Origin: Oscillospiraceae bacterium
GTDB lineage: Bacteria > Bacillota > Clostridia > Oscillospirales > CAG-382
DNA: 64,000 nucleotides
Assembly (NCBI GenBank): GCA_015063885.1
Contig: SVTH01000005.1
Location: 1 to 64,000, forward strand
Direction: 5' to 3'
Position numbers and translations under genes: made by a program. The notes beneath the pieces are model-generated. The model ran no database searches. It saw only the letters and a program-made list of their open reading frames with translations, and had not been told where the DNA came from. How positions within the stretch are numbered: the first letter of the stretch is position 1; every line of letters begins with the position of its first letter. This document shows positions 18,416 through 27,385 of the stretch, one piece after another.

Positions 18416-19810
18416 ATGAAGCTCAACTACAAGCGCGTGATGCTGGTGGGCATGGCGTTCTTCCTGATCTCTGCCTTTTGGCAGGCCTACGACGCCATCG
18501 TTCCCCTGATTTTGACCAACCATTTCGGGATGCCTCAGACCGCCTCCGGTGCGGTGATGTCCTTGGACAACGTTCTGGCGGTGTTTATGCTCCCCATTTT
18601 CGGCGCTATTTCTGACCGAACCAACACCCGCTTCGGCAAGCGGACACCCTTTATCTTCTTCGGCACCATCGCCGCGGTGATCTCCTTCGTTTGCCTTACC
18701 TTTATCGACAACTATCAATTGGCAAAGATGGCTTCCGCAGAGCTGATCCCCGCTGACGGAGTCGCCTCGGAGGCGTTGCAAAAGCTGACCTGGCAGCTGA
18801 CCCTCACCAACGTCTGGCCTCTGGTAGGCTTTATCGCCACCCTGCTTGTGGTGCTCATCGCCATGGCAACCTTCCGCTCCCCTGCGGTGGCTCTCATGCC
18901 CGACGTCACCGTGAAGCCTTTGCGCTCCAAGGCCAACGCCGTCATCAACCTGATGGGCACGGCAGGCGGTATCATCGTCCTGATCTTGGGTATGGTGTTT
19001 GCCACCTCCAAGAATAAATTCATGTCCTACACCGGCTACGTGCTGGCGGTGTGCGCCGTGATGCTGTTGGGCTTTTTGCTGTTCTTGCTCACCGTCAAAG
19101 AAAAGAAGTGGGCATCGGAAATGGAAGAGGACACAGTGAAATACGGCCTGGCGGAGCCCGCTTCTCCCGAAACGGCAACCAAAAAGGAAAAGCTTCCCCC
19201 CGCACAGCTCCGTTCCCTGCTGTTGATCCTGGCCTCCGTGGCTTTGTGGTTCATCGGCTACAACTCCATCACCAGCAAGTATTCCGTTTACGCCTCTAAC
19301 GTGCTGGGCTTTGACTACAACTTCACCCTCATCGTTGCCCAGGCGGCGGCAATCGTTTCCTACATCCCCGTGGGCATTGTGTCCTCCAAGCTGGGGAGAA
19401 AGAAGACCATCCTGGCAGGCGTTATCATGCTGGCAACAGCCTTTGGGGTCGGCACGTTGGTCTCTCCCGACACCCCTGCGGTGATCATGTACCCCGTATT
19501 CGCCCTGGCGGGTATCGGCTGGGCCTCCATCAACGTCAACTCCTTCCCCATGGTGGTGGAGCTGGCAAGCAAGGGGGACGTGGGTAAGTACACCGGCTAT
19601 TACTACACCGCCTCCATGTCCGCCCAGATCGTGGCACCCATCCTTTCCGGCGTGCTGTACGACGCCTGCGGGATGCGGTACACCTTCTTCCCCTTCGGTG
19701 CGGTGTTCGTGGTGTTCTCCTTTATCACCATGCTTCTGGTGAAGCACGGCGACTCCCGCCCCACGGAAAAGAAGTCCGCCCTGGAACAGCTTGGCGGCGG
19801 AGATGATTGA
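18416..19810 (+). CDS. MFS transporter, sugar-cation or SLC45-like
   Basis: A 464-residue major-facilitator protein with about twelve hydrophobic segments. MLPIFGAISDRTNTRFGKRTPFIFFG after the second segment is the family loop (D-R-T-x-x-R-x-G-K-R), and SSKLGRKKTILAG is its C-terminal counterpart. FRSPAVALMPDVTVKPLRSKANAVINLMG resembles sucrose/oligosaccharide-type MFS proteins, so a sugar or glycoside may be the substrate; this is inference. The ATG at 18416 has AAAAGGAG upstream; the longer frame overlaps the -10 box. The glycerophosphodiesterase gene starts 3 bases after the stop, so the two form an operon. Confidence 0.85.
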   Translation: MKLNYKRVMLVGMAFFLISAFWQAYDAIVPLILTNHFGMPQTASGAVMSLDNVLAVFMLPIFGAISDRTNTRFGKRTPFIFFGTIAAVISFVCLTFIDNYQLAKMASAELIPADGVASEALQKLTWQLTLTNVWPLVGFIATLLVVLIAMATFRSPAVALMPDVTVKPLRSKANAVINLMGTAGGIIVLILGMVFATSKNKFMSYTGYVLAVCAVMLLGFLLFLLTVKEKKWASEMEEDTVKYGLAEPASPETATKKEKLPPAQLRSLLLILASVALWFIGYNSITSKYSVYASNVLGFDYNFTLIVAQAAAIVSYIPVGIVSSKLGRKKTILAGVIMLATAFGVGTLVSPDTPAVIMYPVFALAGIGWASINVNSFPMVVELASKGDVGKYTGYYYTASMSAQIVAPILSGVLYDACGMRYTFFPFGAVFVVFSFITMLLVKHGDSRPTEKKSALEQLGGGDD

Positions 19811-19813
19811 GTT

Positions 19814-20617
19814 ATGACCGTACTGTATATCCTTTTGGGCGTGCTTTGCGCCCTGATCTTGCTGTATCTTCTCCTGCTCGTCCGTCCGAAGGGCAGGAAG
19901 CCGGAGGATGACCGCTTGCTTTGCGAATACGCCCACAGAGGGCTCCATGACGATACCGTTCCCGAAAACTCTCTGCAAGCCTTTGCAAAAGCGGCGGATG
20001 CGGGCTTCGGCATCGAGCTGGACGTTCAGCTTTCTTCCGACGGGGTGGTGATGGTGTTCCACGACTATTCCCTTGCCCGCATGACGGGAAAGGAGGAAAA
20101 GCTGAAAAACCTCACCGCGGGGGAGCTGCAAGCCCTCTCCCTGGCAGGCACGGAGCAGACTGTCCCCGCTTTTTCGCAGGTTTTGGCTCTGGTAAACGGC
20201 AGAGTTCCCCTGCTGGTGGAGCTGAAGGGGGAGGATCTGAATTCCGCCCTCTGCCCCAAGGTGGCAGAGCTTTTGAAGGACTACCAAGGACCTTACTGCA
20301 TAGAGTCCTTCAACCCCCTGCTGGTGAAGAACATGAAGAAATACCTGCCCCGCGTTTACTGCGGACAGCTTTACACCAACGTGTGCAGGGATAAGAAAAA
20401 GTATTCCCCGCTGAATATGATCCTTTCCTCCATGGGCTTCAACTTCTTGGCAAGGCCCAACTTCATCGCCTATAACGATAAGGACAGAAACGCCCTCCCC
20501 GTCAAGCTGGCTACAAGGCTTTACAAAGCCCCCCGCTTCGTGTGGACGGTGAGAACCAAAGAAGAGCTGGCTCTTTGCCGTGAAAACGGAGAATTTGCCA
20601 TCTTTGAGAACCTGTAA
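19814..20617 (+). CDS. membrane-anchored glycerophosphodiester phosphodiesterase
   Basis: A 267-residue protein with an N-terminal membrane segment (LYILLGVLCALILLYLLLLV) and a GDPD TIM-barrel domain. Seen motifs are AHRG with the catalytic histidine (about residue 40), PENSLQAF, ELDVQLSSDG with metal-binding acids, and FHDYSL with the second histidine. The family hydrolyses glycerophosphodiesters to glycerol-3-phosphate and an alcohol. The gene starts 3 bases after the MFS gene with a weak GGAG site, so it is coupled to it. The transporter could import the substrate or export a product, which is not proven. Confidence 0.88.
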   Translation: MTVLYILLGVLCALILLYLLLLVRPKGRKPEDDRLLCEYAHRGLHDDTVPENSLQAFAKAADAGFGIELDVQLSSDGVVMVFHDYSLARMTGKEEKLKNLTAGELQALSLAGTEQTVPAFSQVLALVNGRVPLLVELKGEDLNSALCPKVAELLKDYQGPYCIESFNPLLVKNMKKYLPRVYCGQLYTNVCRDKKKYSPLNMILSSMGFNFLARPNFIAYNDKDRNALPVKLATRLYKAPRFVWTVRTKEELALCRENGEFAIFENL

Positions 20618-20621
20618 ACCG

Positions 20622-20650
20622 AAAGCCCTGCGAAAAAAGCGGGGCTTTTC
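20622..20650 (+). terminator. terminator of the MFS/GDPD unit
   Basis: AAAGCCCTGC pairs with GCGGGGCTTT around a 7-base loop, followed by TCTTG. Confidence 0.75.
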
Positions 20651-20725
20651 TTGTCAGAAGCGGTGGGCAAACGTTGTCTTCTATGAATGAAGACACAAAA
20701 ACTACGAAAAAGGAGGAACAAGCCT

Positions 20726-21286
20726 ATGGATGACCGTGGAATCATCACCCTTTACAACCGGCGTGACCAACGCGCCATCACCGAGACCTCTGCCAAATAC
20801 GGCAGGTACTGTCTTTCCATCGCCCGCAACATTCTTTGGAATATGCAGGACTGTGAGGAATGCGTCAACGATACCTGGCTCCACGCCTGGAACGCCATTC
20901 CCCCTGCACAGCCCAACTGTCTCAAGCTGTTTTTGGCAAAGATCACCCGCAATCTCTCCCTCAATCGCCGAAAAGAAAGCAGCCGCCAAAAGCGAGGCGG
21001 CGGAGAATACCCCCTTGCCCTGGAGGAGGTGGGAGAATTCATCCCCGGGGGCAGCTCTGTGGAGACCGCCATGGAGGAGCTGGCGTTTATGGAAGCCGTT
21101 GCCGCCTTTCTCCGAAGGCTCCCCCAAAAGGAATGCGGCATTTTCATCCGCAGATACTTCCATATGGACACCACCGCCGCCATCGCCGACCACTTTTCCA
21201 CCACCGAGGGGAACGTGCTGAAGATCCTCTCCCGCACCCGCAAAAAGCTAAAGGACTACTTAGAACAGGAGGGCTATACGGTATGA
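20726..21286 (+). CDS. RNA polymerase sigma factor, ECF-like
   Basis: A 186-residue sigma-70 family protein. Region 2 is seen at about 10-75 (YGRYCLSIARNILWNMQDCEECVNDTWLHAW) and region 4 at about 120-180 (FLRRLPQKECGIFIRRYFHMDTTAAIADHF with STTEGNVLKILSRTRKKL). The length fits ECF factors. The ATG at 20726 follows AAAGGAGG; the longer frame is rejected. Its stop overlaps the start of the next gene (ATGA), which encodes a membrane protein likely to act as its anti-sigma or sensor. The recognised promoters are not visible. Confidence 0.85.
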   Translation: MDDRGIITLYNRRDQRAITETSAKYGRYCLSIARNILWNMQDCEECVNDTWLHAWNAIPPAQPNCLKLFLAKITRNLSLNRRKESSRQKRGGGEYPLALEEVGEFIPGGSSVETAMEELAFMEAVAAFLRRLPQKECGIFIRRYFHMDTTAAIADHFSTTEGNVLKILSRTRKKLKDYLEQEGYTV

Positions 21287-22752
21287 AAACAGAACGGTTT
21301 CTGGAGCTGATGAACGACCTGCCCGAGGAGCTTCTGCAAAAGGGAGAAACGCCCCGCAGAAAACGCTCCTTCCCGTTGCTTGCCGCGGCGGCGTGTATCA
21401 CCCTCCTTGCGGGGATCTGTCTGTTCCCCCTGTTCACCGCCTCCCCCACGGACGTTCCCCACGGGGAAAGCTTTGGGGAAAGCTCCTTGGACGAAAGCTC
21501 CGGGGATGTCTCCTACGAGCCCATCGTGATCCCCGTGGTACCCTTGGAGCCCTCCTCACCCCAAGCCCTCTCCGGGCAAAGCCTGCATTTTATACAAGGT
21601 TCTTCCGCAAACGGTTCCGGCGGGGCTTCCGCGCCGCCGCGCTTTGAGTTCTCGGTTTATGCCCAATGCGTGGTGAAGGCCAAGCTGACGGAGGTCCTTG
21701 AAGACCTTTATCAGCCGCTGGAGGTCTCCCCTTCCTATCGCCCCACCCAATACCGATTGCTGAAATTCGAAACCTTGGAAGTATATCGGGGAGAGGACGT
21801 ACCCTCGGAATTTTACTACCGTATTCCCGCTTACTTGCAGGGAGAGTTCACCAAATACGATTGCTTCTTCCTGTCCATGTCTCAAGTGGGGCTTGCAGGC
21901 TACGCCACCGTCAACCTGACGGAGAGCGCGGTGGAGCAGTTGCGTCTGCCCTTGTTTGAGGATTACTTGGGCAAGCCCCAGCTGGGGGGGATCATCGCCT
22001 TCACAGACGGCGTTTTTGACGAAAGCCTGTGGCAGGACGAAAGCTGGATCTACGGCTATCAGTTCGGAGACCATCTGCTAGATGCGGAAGACCCCTATCT
22101 GGTGGTACACCGTGGCTACAGGGAAGAAGATACGGCGGCCGCCATTCGGGAGCAGATAGCAGACCTGTCTTACCCGCCCGAAAAGGTTTTATACCTTTCC
22201 AGTCTGCCGGAAGGAGAGGCAAAAGCCCTGGCAGAGGAATTGCTCTCCATGGAAAACGGGATCTATGCCCATTGGACAACCGTTTCCTCCGCGGTCTTCA
22301 CCCGCTTTATCGACGGTTGCCAAACGGAGGAACGAATCGTCATCGATTTCGCCACGGGAGAGATCACCCCGTCGGAGGTCTCCTACACCCCGTCGGATCT
22401 GGAAAGCCTGCCAAACATCGCCCTTTACGCCGAAATGCTGGCAAAGTCCTACCGGGAACGGCTTCCCACTCCGCCCTTGGTGGATCCCGCAGGCAAGGAG
22501 CTGCTCTCTTTGAGCGTCTACGCCTGGTACGCCAAGGCGGGAGACCAAGTCTACGGGGTCTGCAAGACCACTTGGGTGTATTACCAAGACGGAGAAGGAT
22601 ATACTGCCTACAACTATTTCGACGAGGCCTATCTTCTTTGCACCCCGGAAGAGAACCGCACCGTCACCAGAGAAGAGCTGATCGAGCTGTTGGGGATCCG
22701 CAACCTGCTGCGCTACCCCTTGGGAGAAGCCTACGAGATCCCCCTGTGCTGA
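21283..22752 (+). CDS. membrane protein, probable anti-sigma partner
   Basis: A 489-residue protein overlapping the sigma gene by four bases. A short cytoplasmic N-terminus (MKTERFLELMNDLPEELLQKG) recalls the helix of anti-sigma domains, one membrane segment follows at about 28-50, then a Ser/Gly/Pro-rich linker and a large outer domain of about 380 residues (from about residue 110) without recognised family. The arrangement, one gene after an ECF sigma and translationally coupled, is that of an anti-sigma factor with an extracytoplasmic sensor. AGGAGGG precedes the ATG at 21283. The much longer frame from 20860 runs through the sigma gene and is not used. Confidence 0.7.
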   Translation: MKTERFLELMNDLPEELLQKGETPRRKRSFPLLAAAACITLLAGICLFPLFTASPTDVPHGESFGESSLDESSGDVSYEPIVIPVVPLEPSSPQALSGQSLHFIQGSSANGSGGASAPPRFEFSVYAQCVVKAKLTEVLEDLYQPLEVSPSYRPTQYRLLKFETLEVYRGEDVPSEFYYRIPAYLQGEFTKYDCFFLSMSQVGLAGYATVNLTESAVEQLRLPLFEDYLGKPQLGGIIAFTDGVFDESLWQDESWIYGYQFGDHLLDAEDPYLVVHRGYREEDTAAAIREQIADLSYPPEKVLYLSSLPEGEAKALAEELLSMENGIYAHWTTVSSAVFTRFIDGCQTEERIVIDFATGEITPSEVSYTPSDLESLPNIALYAEMLAKSYRERLPTPPLVDPAGKELLSLSVYAWYAKAGDQVYGVCKTTWVYYQDGEGYTAYNYFDEAYLLCTPEENRTVTREELIELLGIRNLLRYPLGEAYEIPLC

Positions 22753-22770
22753 AAAAAACTTTGCAAAACA

Positions 22771-22799
22771 TTGACAGCCGCCTTTCTTTTTGGTATAAT
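22771..22799 (+). promoter_or_regulatory. promoter of the SDR gene
   Basis: TTGACA at 22771-22776 and TATAAT at 22794-22799, spacer 17; a consensus-strength site. Confidence 0.9.
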
Positions 22800-22838
22800 G
22801 AAGTAACCTTATGAATACCACCGAAAGGAACTGATATT

Positions 22839-23639
22839 ATGAGCTTTTTGCAAGGAAAAACCGCCATCATTACCGGGGCGGGCTACGCTGTGCTTTCCGA
22901 CGGGAAGTGCGGCTCCATCGGTTACGGCATTGCCACCGCATACGCCAAGGAGGGAGCCAACCTGGTGATCACCGGGCGTAACGTTCCCAAGCTGGAAAAG
23001 GCAAAGGAAGAGCTGGAAAAGCTGTACGGCATCAAGGTTCTGGCATTGCAGGCGGACATCTCCGCAGGCAGTGACAACGAAGCCACCGCAAAAATGGTGG
23101 CGGAAAAGGCTATGGAAGCCTTCGGCCGTATCGACGTGCTGATCAACAACGCCCAGGCCTCCGCCTCCGGGGTGACCATCCAGGATCACACCACCGAACA
23201 GTTTGACCTGGCTATGTATTCCGGGCTGTACGCTACCTTCTATTATATGAAGGCCTGCTACCCCTATCTGAAGGAAACCCAAGGAAGCATCATCAACTTC
23301 GCCTCCGGTGCGGGATTGTTCGGCAACTACGGACAGTGCGCCTACGCCGCCGCAAAGGAGGGCATCCGAGGTCTTTCCCGCGTGGCCGCCACGGAATGGG
23401 CAAAGGACGGCATCAACACCAACGTGGTCTGCCCCCTGGCCTGGACGGCACAGCTGGAGAAGTTCCAAAACGCCTACCCCGAGGCCTTCAAGGCCAACGT
23501 GAAGATGCCTCCCGCAGGGCATTTCGGCGACCCGGAAACGGAGATCGGCAGAGTCTGCGTGCAGCTTGCCAACCCCGACTTTAAGTACCTCAACGGCGAG
23601 ACCCTCACCCTGGAGGGCGGCATGGGCCTGCGTCCTTAA
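22839..23639 (+). CDS. short-chain dehydrogenase/reductase (SDR)
   Basis: A 266-residue NAD(P)-dependent oxidoreductase of the classical SDR fold. The nucleotide loop is TGAGYAVLSDGKCGSIGYG, longer than the usual TGxxxGxG by an inserted segment. Other motifs are VLINNAQAS (NNAG-like), the catalytic serine in FASGAG, and YAAAK (Y-x-x-x-K) at about residues 168-172. The C-terminus YLNGETLTLEGGMGLRP is typical. Substrate unknown. It has a strong own promoter; the next gene begins 17 bases downstream and may be cotranscribed. Confidence 0.88.
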   Translation: MSFLQGKTAIITGAGYAVLSDGKCGSIGYGIATAYAKEGANLVITGRNVPKLEKAKEELEKLYGIKVLALQADISAGSDNEATAKMVAEKAMEAFGRIDVLINNAQASASGVTIQDHTTEQFDLAMYSGLYATFYYMKACYPYLKETQGSIINFASGAGLFGNYGQCAYAAAKEGIRGLSRVAATEWAKDGINTNVVCPLAWTAQLEKFQNAYPEAFKANVKMPPAGHFGDPETEIGRVCVQLANPDFKYLNGETLTLEGGMGLRP

Positions 23640-23656
23640 AGCAAGGGAGGCTCCTT

Positions 23657-24715
23657 ATGAACCTGCAACAACAACGCGCGATTTCTTTGCGGAACCATTT
23701 GAAGGCCACGTACACCCAGGCAAGAGGCAATTTGCTGTTGATGCTGGTCTGCACCGCCCTCAACCTCCTGCTTCTGGCCACAGGCGTGGAGTATATGATC
23801 CTGTTTTCCGCCACGGTACCCTATCTTTCCATGGCCTTCGGTCTGCTGGCTGAAACGGGAGTCCTGCTGATCCCCGGCGTCCTGCTGTCCCTTGCCATCG
23901 TAGCGGTGTATTTCCTCTGCTGGCTGCTTTCCAAAAAGAACCCCCGCTGGCTGATGGCGGCGTTGGTGCTGTTCATCATCGACACGGTGTGTCTGGTCGC
24001 CTTCTATATCCTGGCGAAGGATTTCACCGGGATCATGGACGTGCTGTTCCACGCCTGGGTGCTGTATTACCTGATCTCCGGGGTTCGGGCAAACAAACGG
24101 CTGGAAAAGCTCCCTCCCGAGGACGTCACCTACGTGGACGATTTCCGCCTGGAGAACGCCCCCGCGGGGGAAACCGTTTTCCCCACGCCCAAAGAACAAC
24201 GCACCACGGATTGGGAATTCGACTTTTCCACCCTGCCTCATTGGGAGAATCGTTTGGAGATCCCCTATATCTACGATGCGTTTCTCCCCTTTGAGAAAGC
24301 GGATCTGCTGTTCTGCGTGACCTCCGTGGCAGAGGTCACCATGTTGAATTACAGAGGCTTCTTTTCCATTCTGGAAAACAAAGAATCTCCCCGGGTGGTG
24401 TTCTCCTTCCCAAAAGGGATCGTGGGCCCCAACCTGTACCCCAGCGGGAAGGAAGGGTATCTCTGCTTCGAAGCCTACTGCCGCGGGAAGGGCTCCGTAT
24501 CACTGTTATACAGCGTCCACCGCAAAGCCTTTGCGGTTTTGGAGCGGCCTTCCGGGAATCTTGCAGGAGCTCGGTTCTCCGAGGACGAGGAAACGGTCAC
24601 CCTGGTGGAGGGCAATAGCTCCTCCTTGCAGTTTGTGATCGACACCCTCACCTGGATTCCCCCGGAACAGCTGGAAGAAACCCTGAAAAGCATGGAAAAG
24701 CCCGCTACCGATTGA
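23657..24715 (+). CDS. four-helix membrane protein, paralogue of the 29292 gene
   Basis: A 352-residue protein with four hydrophobic segments in the first 150 residues and a soluble C-terminal domain of about 180 residues. That domain contains TTDWEFDFSTLPHWENR, AEVTMLNYRGFFSILENKESP and VLERPSGNLAGARFS, which are nearly repeated in the product of 29292-30386; the two are paralogues about 5.6 kb apart. The N-terminal membrane part is much less conserved than the C-terminal domain. No known family is recognised. AGGGAGG lies before the ATG and the SDR gene is 17 bases upstream. Confidence 0.7.
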   Translation: MNLQQQRAISLRNHLKATYTQARGNLLLMLVCTALNLLLLATGVEYMILFSATVPYLSMAFGLLAETGVLLIPGVLLSLAIVAVYFLCWLLSKKNPRWLMAALVLFIIDTVCLVAFYILAKDFTGIMDVLFHAWVLYYLISGVRANKRLEKLPPEDVTYVDDFRLENAPAGETVFPTPKEQRTTDWEFDFSTLPHWENRLEIPYIYDAFLPFEKADLLFCVTSVAEVTMLNYRGFFSILENKESPRVVFSFPKGIVGPNLYPSGKEGYLCFEAYCRGKGSVSLLYSVHRKAFAVLERPSGNLAGARFSEDEETVTLVEGNSSSLQFVIDTLTWIPPEQLEETLKSMEKPATD

Positions 24716-24733
24716 AAAAACTCTTAATTTTTC

Positions 24734-24765
24734 AAAAAATCCCCACATACCGTGAGGATTTTTTG
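24734..24765 (+). terminator. terminator after the 23657 gene
   Basis: AAAAAATCCCCAC pairs with GTGAGGATTTTTT with one mismatch, T-rich tail. Confidence 0.8.
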
Positions 24766-24812
24766 CTTTTCGGTTGTATAAAGGGTGAAAGAACAAAAAA
24801 GGAGGTTTCTCT

Positions 24813-25334
24813 ATGAACGGAAAAAGGAAATGCAAGATCTTAAAAGAGATCAGAAAGCAGATCGCCAAGGACAACGACATCGCCTTCGTCACCTCGGAAT
24901 GTAAGCACCAAGGCAATTGCAAGGGCACCTGCCCCAAGTGCGAATGGGAGGTGCGCTACCTGGAAGCGGAGCTGGAAAAGCGGCGTATGGCAGGGAAGCA
25001 GGTGGTAGTGGCGGGCATCGCCGCGGCCATGGTACTGACCTCCTCCTGCACGCCCGACGTGGAGGACACCTCTTCTGACACCCCCTCCAAGACGGCAAGC
25101 GAATACAGCGAAATGGTGGACGGCCAAATGCTTCCTCCCGAAAGTGTGGACGAGCCCTTAATGGGCGACCCCATGCCCGAAAGTTCGGAAACGGAGACCA
25201 TGGGCGAGGAGGTTCCTCTCCCCGGGGAAGTGCCCGAGGAGACCTCCGACGAATTTTGGGAGGGAGAGATCGCACCTCCCGAAGACTTTTCCGAGGACGA
25301 GCTGATGGGCGATCCTGCCCCCGACGAAGAATAA
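24813..25334 (+). CDS. Cys-rich N-terminal motif protein with acidic tail
   Basis: A 173-residue protein in three parts. Residues 1-60 form a conserved clostridial module: KCKILKEIRKQIAKDN, then C30, C36, C40 and C43 in ECKHQGNCKGTCPKCE, then VRYLEAELEKRR. Four cysteines at this spacing could bind zinc or an iron-sulfur cluster. Residues 63-78 are hydrophobic and end in LTSSC, a weak lipobox-like end. The rest is low-complexity, rich in Glu, Pro and Ser with a repeated MGDP motif (LMGDPMPESS, LMGDPAPDEE). I have seen the Cys module in front of various clostridial proteins but know no function for it. AAAGGAGG precedes the ATG. The lipoprotein gene follows 24 bases on. Confidence 0.65.
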   Translation: MNGKRKCKILKEIRKQIAKDNDIAFVTSECKHQGNCKGTCPKCEWEVRYLEAELEKRRMAGKQVVVAGIAAAMVLTSSCTPDVEDTSSDTPSKTASEYSEMVDGQMLPPESVDEPLMGDPMPESSETETMGEEVPLPGEVPEETSDEFWEGEIAPPEDFSEDELMGDPAPDEE

Positions 25335-25358
25335 CACACAAGGAAAGGGGAAAAGGAA

Positions 25359-26669
25359 ATGATGAAAAGATGGACGGCTTTCTTTCTGCTGTTGACCCTG
25401 CTTTCCGCCTGCCTTTGGGGCTGTAACGCTCCCGCAGCAGAACACGTTTCCGACCGGAAACAGGAAGAAAGCAAAACCGCAAGCACACCCCCGGAAAATA
25501 GCGAGACCTCCCGCCCCGGGGAGCAGGAAAGCGAACTACCCGCCGTAGACGGCGGAGCGGCGCTTTACGCCTCCTCTGCGGATATCGTTGCCCCGCTGGT
25601 GGGCTTCCTCTGGTCGGAGCATCATGAAGCGGGAGAGGACGGAATGATGCACGGTGTCTCCGCGGACGGCATGGGGATCTACGAGTTCTTATTGCAGGAA
25701 AACCTTGTGATTCCCACCCTCTACGCCGAAGACGGCAGGATCACCCCCCTCCTCCCGGAGAACGCTTCCCTGTCGGGGATTTACCTGCTGGAAGATCTGC
25801 GGAAAGACGCCGACACCGTACCCGTCACCATGGAGGGGCTGGAAGGCCTGTCCCCGGGCAGGTACTACGTGGTCACCAGGGTGGAATATACCCACGGTAC
25901 AGGGAACCGCTCCTGCGACGAGCATTTGTTTGCGTTGGTGGTGGGGGAGCTCCCCCTCCCGGAGAACGTAGGGACGGTGAAGCTTCTGCGGTACACCCCC
26001 GACGGCTGGGGGATCTCCGTGAAGGATATCAGCGAGTACGCCATCGCTTCGGAACTGGTAGCGGCACTTGAGGGGCTTGCCCCCACGGGAGAGACAGAGC
26101 CTAAGATCTCCGACGATACCTTGACCCCCGGCGGCGGGGATTACCCCGTGGAGCCCGGCACCTTGTGGGTGGAAACGGAAGACGCTCTGTATCGGGTGTC
26201 CTGTGACTTTAACGCAGTCTGTCTGGTGGAGACCGCCTTCGGGGAAGGAAGGGTTTTGGAGCTGACGGCGGAGGCGACGCACCTGCTTTTCGGCGGGTGG
26301 TACTACGCCCCCTACGACTTCTATATCGCCGGTTACCAAAGCGGGGACAGCCGTATGGAGCTGAAAAACGTATTCCCCGCCCCCTCGGCGGTGGCCATCT
26401 CCGTGAAGGAGGTCTACGTGGAGAAGGAATTCCACGGGGAAAACAACAAGGTGGTTTTGGAGCTGGTCTCCCCGGTGGATCAAACCCTGCACGTGAGCTA
26501 TCACAGCTACGCCAGCGACGACAATCGGGGCAGTGACGGCGGTGAGACGGTGGAGCTCCGGGCGGGGATCCCCGTCACGGTGGAGTGTACCTTCTACGGC
26601 TTCAATTTCCGTTATTGGCTCGCCATCCGCGCAGGAAATACCACGGTGGAGCTGCAAATCGACCCGTGA
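25359..26669 (+). CDS. lipoprotein of unknown function
   Basis: A 436-residue exported lipoprotein. The signal peptide FFLLLTLLSACLWGC ends in a lipobox with C22, followed by a Ser/Glu/Pro linker to about residue 65. The outer part is beta-rich (FSVYAQ-like strands are absent; instead LWVETEDALYRVSCDFN, HLLFGGWYYAPYDFYIAGYQ and a C-terminal Ig-like stretch VELRAGIPVTVECTFYGF). Two adjacent ATG codons (25359, 25362) are possible starts; the first is given. It is in one unit with the upstream Cys-module gene and is closed by a terminator. No family is recognised. Confidence 0.65.
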   Translation: MMKRWTAFFLLLTLLSACLWGCNAPAAEHVSDRKQEESKTASTPPENSETSRPGEQESELPAVDGGAALYASSADIVAPLVGFLWSEHHEAGEDGMMHGVSADGMGIYEFLLQENLVIPTLYAEDGRITPLLPENASLSGIYLLEDLRKDADTVPVTMEGLEGLSPGRYYVVTRVEYTHGTGNRSCDEHLFALVVGELPLPENVGTVKLLRYTPDGWGISVKDISEYAIASELVAALEGLAPTGETEPKISDDTLTPGGGDYPVEPGTLWVETEDALYRVSCDFNAVCLVETAFGEGRVLELTAEATHLLFGGWYYAPYDFYIAGYQSGDSRMELKNVFPAPSAVAISVKEVYVEKEFHGENNKVVLELVSPVDQTLHVSYHSYASDDNRGSDGGETVELRAGIPVTVECTFYGFNFRYWLAIRAGNTTVELQIDP

Positions 26670-26679
26670 AAAGAAAAGG

Positions 26680-26707
26680 AGAAGCGGTTTTCGCCGCTTC
26701 TTTTTTT
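26680..26707 (+). terminator. terminator of the 24813/25359 unit
   Basis: AGAAGCGG - TTTTCG - CCGCTTCT followed by seven T. Confidence 0.9.
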
Positions 26708-26732
26708 GTGAGAAGACGGAAGGTATCAAACG

Positions 26733-26896
26733 CGTATGGCAAAACCGACGCCATGCAATCCTCACCGCGGTCGCAAAACGACGCTTCAGCGGCGTTTTGT
26801 ATAGGGCGCAAGAACGAGCAAAGCGTTGTGCGGGAAAACGCTACGCATATGGACAACACAACCCCTGTTTGTCACCCTGTAAACGGCACTGCGGTT
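26733..26896. repeat. left border region of the second repeat array
   Basis: This stretch contains small hairpins, the border words GCGTTTTGTATAGGGCGCAAGAA (26790-26813, also at 12391-12413) and ATGGC-CGACGCCAT (also near 29180). No gene is seen in it. Confidence 0.5.
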
Positions 26897-26970
26897 GAAA
26901 AAACGGCGAAGCCGTTTTTAACGTCGGCGTACTGACGCTACTTTTAAATCCGCACTCAATCGCCGACTTG
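26897..26970. repeat. left arm of a 74-base inverted repeat around the array
   Basis: AAAAACGGC...GCCGTTTTTAACGTCGGCGTACTG in this arm is matched in reverse complement by 29020-29092. The outer 45 bases (AAAACGGC hairpin to GTACTGACGCTAC) and the inner CGCCGACTTG are nearly identical; the middle is diverged. Confidence 0.8.
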
Positions 26971-27328
26971 GTCACTCTGAGCGAGTGCGGGATAGAGCCG
27001 TCGCGGCTGTGCACAATGAAACAACCCGCACGAGTCGAACTTCCGCGCATGGCGTGAGCCTAAGCGGAAGGCAAAAAATGCTAAGCATTTTTTGAGGGTA
27101 TGGCTACAGATTTGCACTACCGTCTTTTCCGTTCCGTCAGTTACTTAAAACAGTTCTTACGTTACAGAAGGGTACATCTAATTCCCTACCATATCCCTGC
27201 GGGGCGCTCCGCACCCCTTGGTTTTCTCCGCTCGGCTGCGCCTCGACTACGAAAACTTCGACTCCGCCGCGGGAGAGCCTTTTCTTTCCTATCCTTACAC
27301 CCTTCTCCGCGGCTCCGCTCAGAATGAC
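26971..27328. repeat. GTCAY-CTGAGC unit 3 (358 bases)
   Basis: Opens with GTCACTCTGAGCGAGTGCGG and closes with GGCTCCGCTCAGAATGAC. It is of the 'GCGAGTGCGGGATAG' subtype like units 2, 5 and 6, with AAAAAATGCTAAGCATTTTTT inside. Confidence 0.85.
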
Positions 27329-27385
27329 AATCGAATTGATATAGCTCAATAAGCGCTACGTATATCGACAACGCAACCCCTGTTT

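Noticed and set aside
18272-20287. 671-codon minus-strand frame opposite the MFS and GDPD genes
   Set aside because: Shadow frame full of His/Gly/Gln; the plus-strand genes have promoters, ribosome sites and motifs.
20860-21282. N-terminal extension of the anti-sigma-like gene
   Set aside because: It would overlap the whole sigma gene in another phase; the ATG at 21283 has a strong ribosome site and an ATGA overlap.
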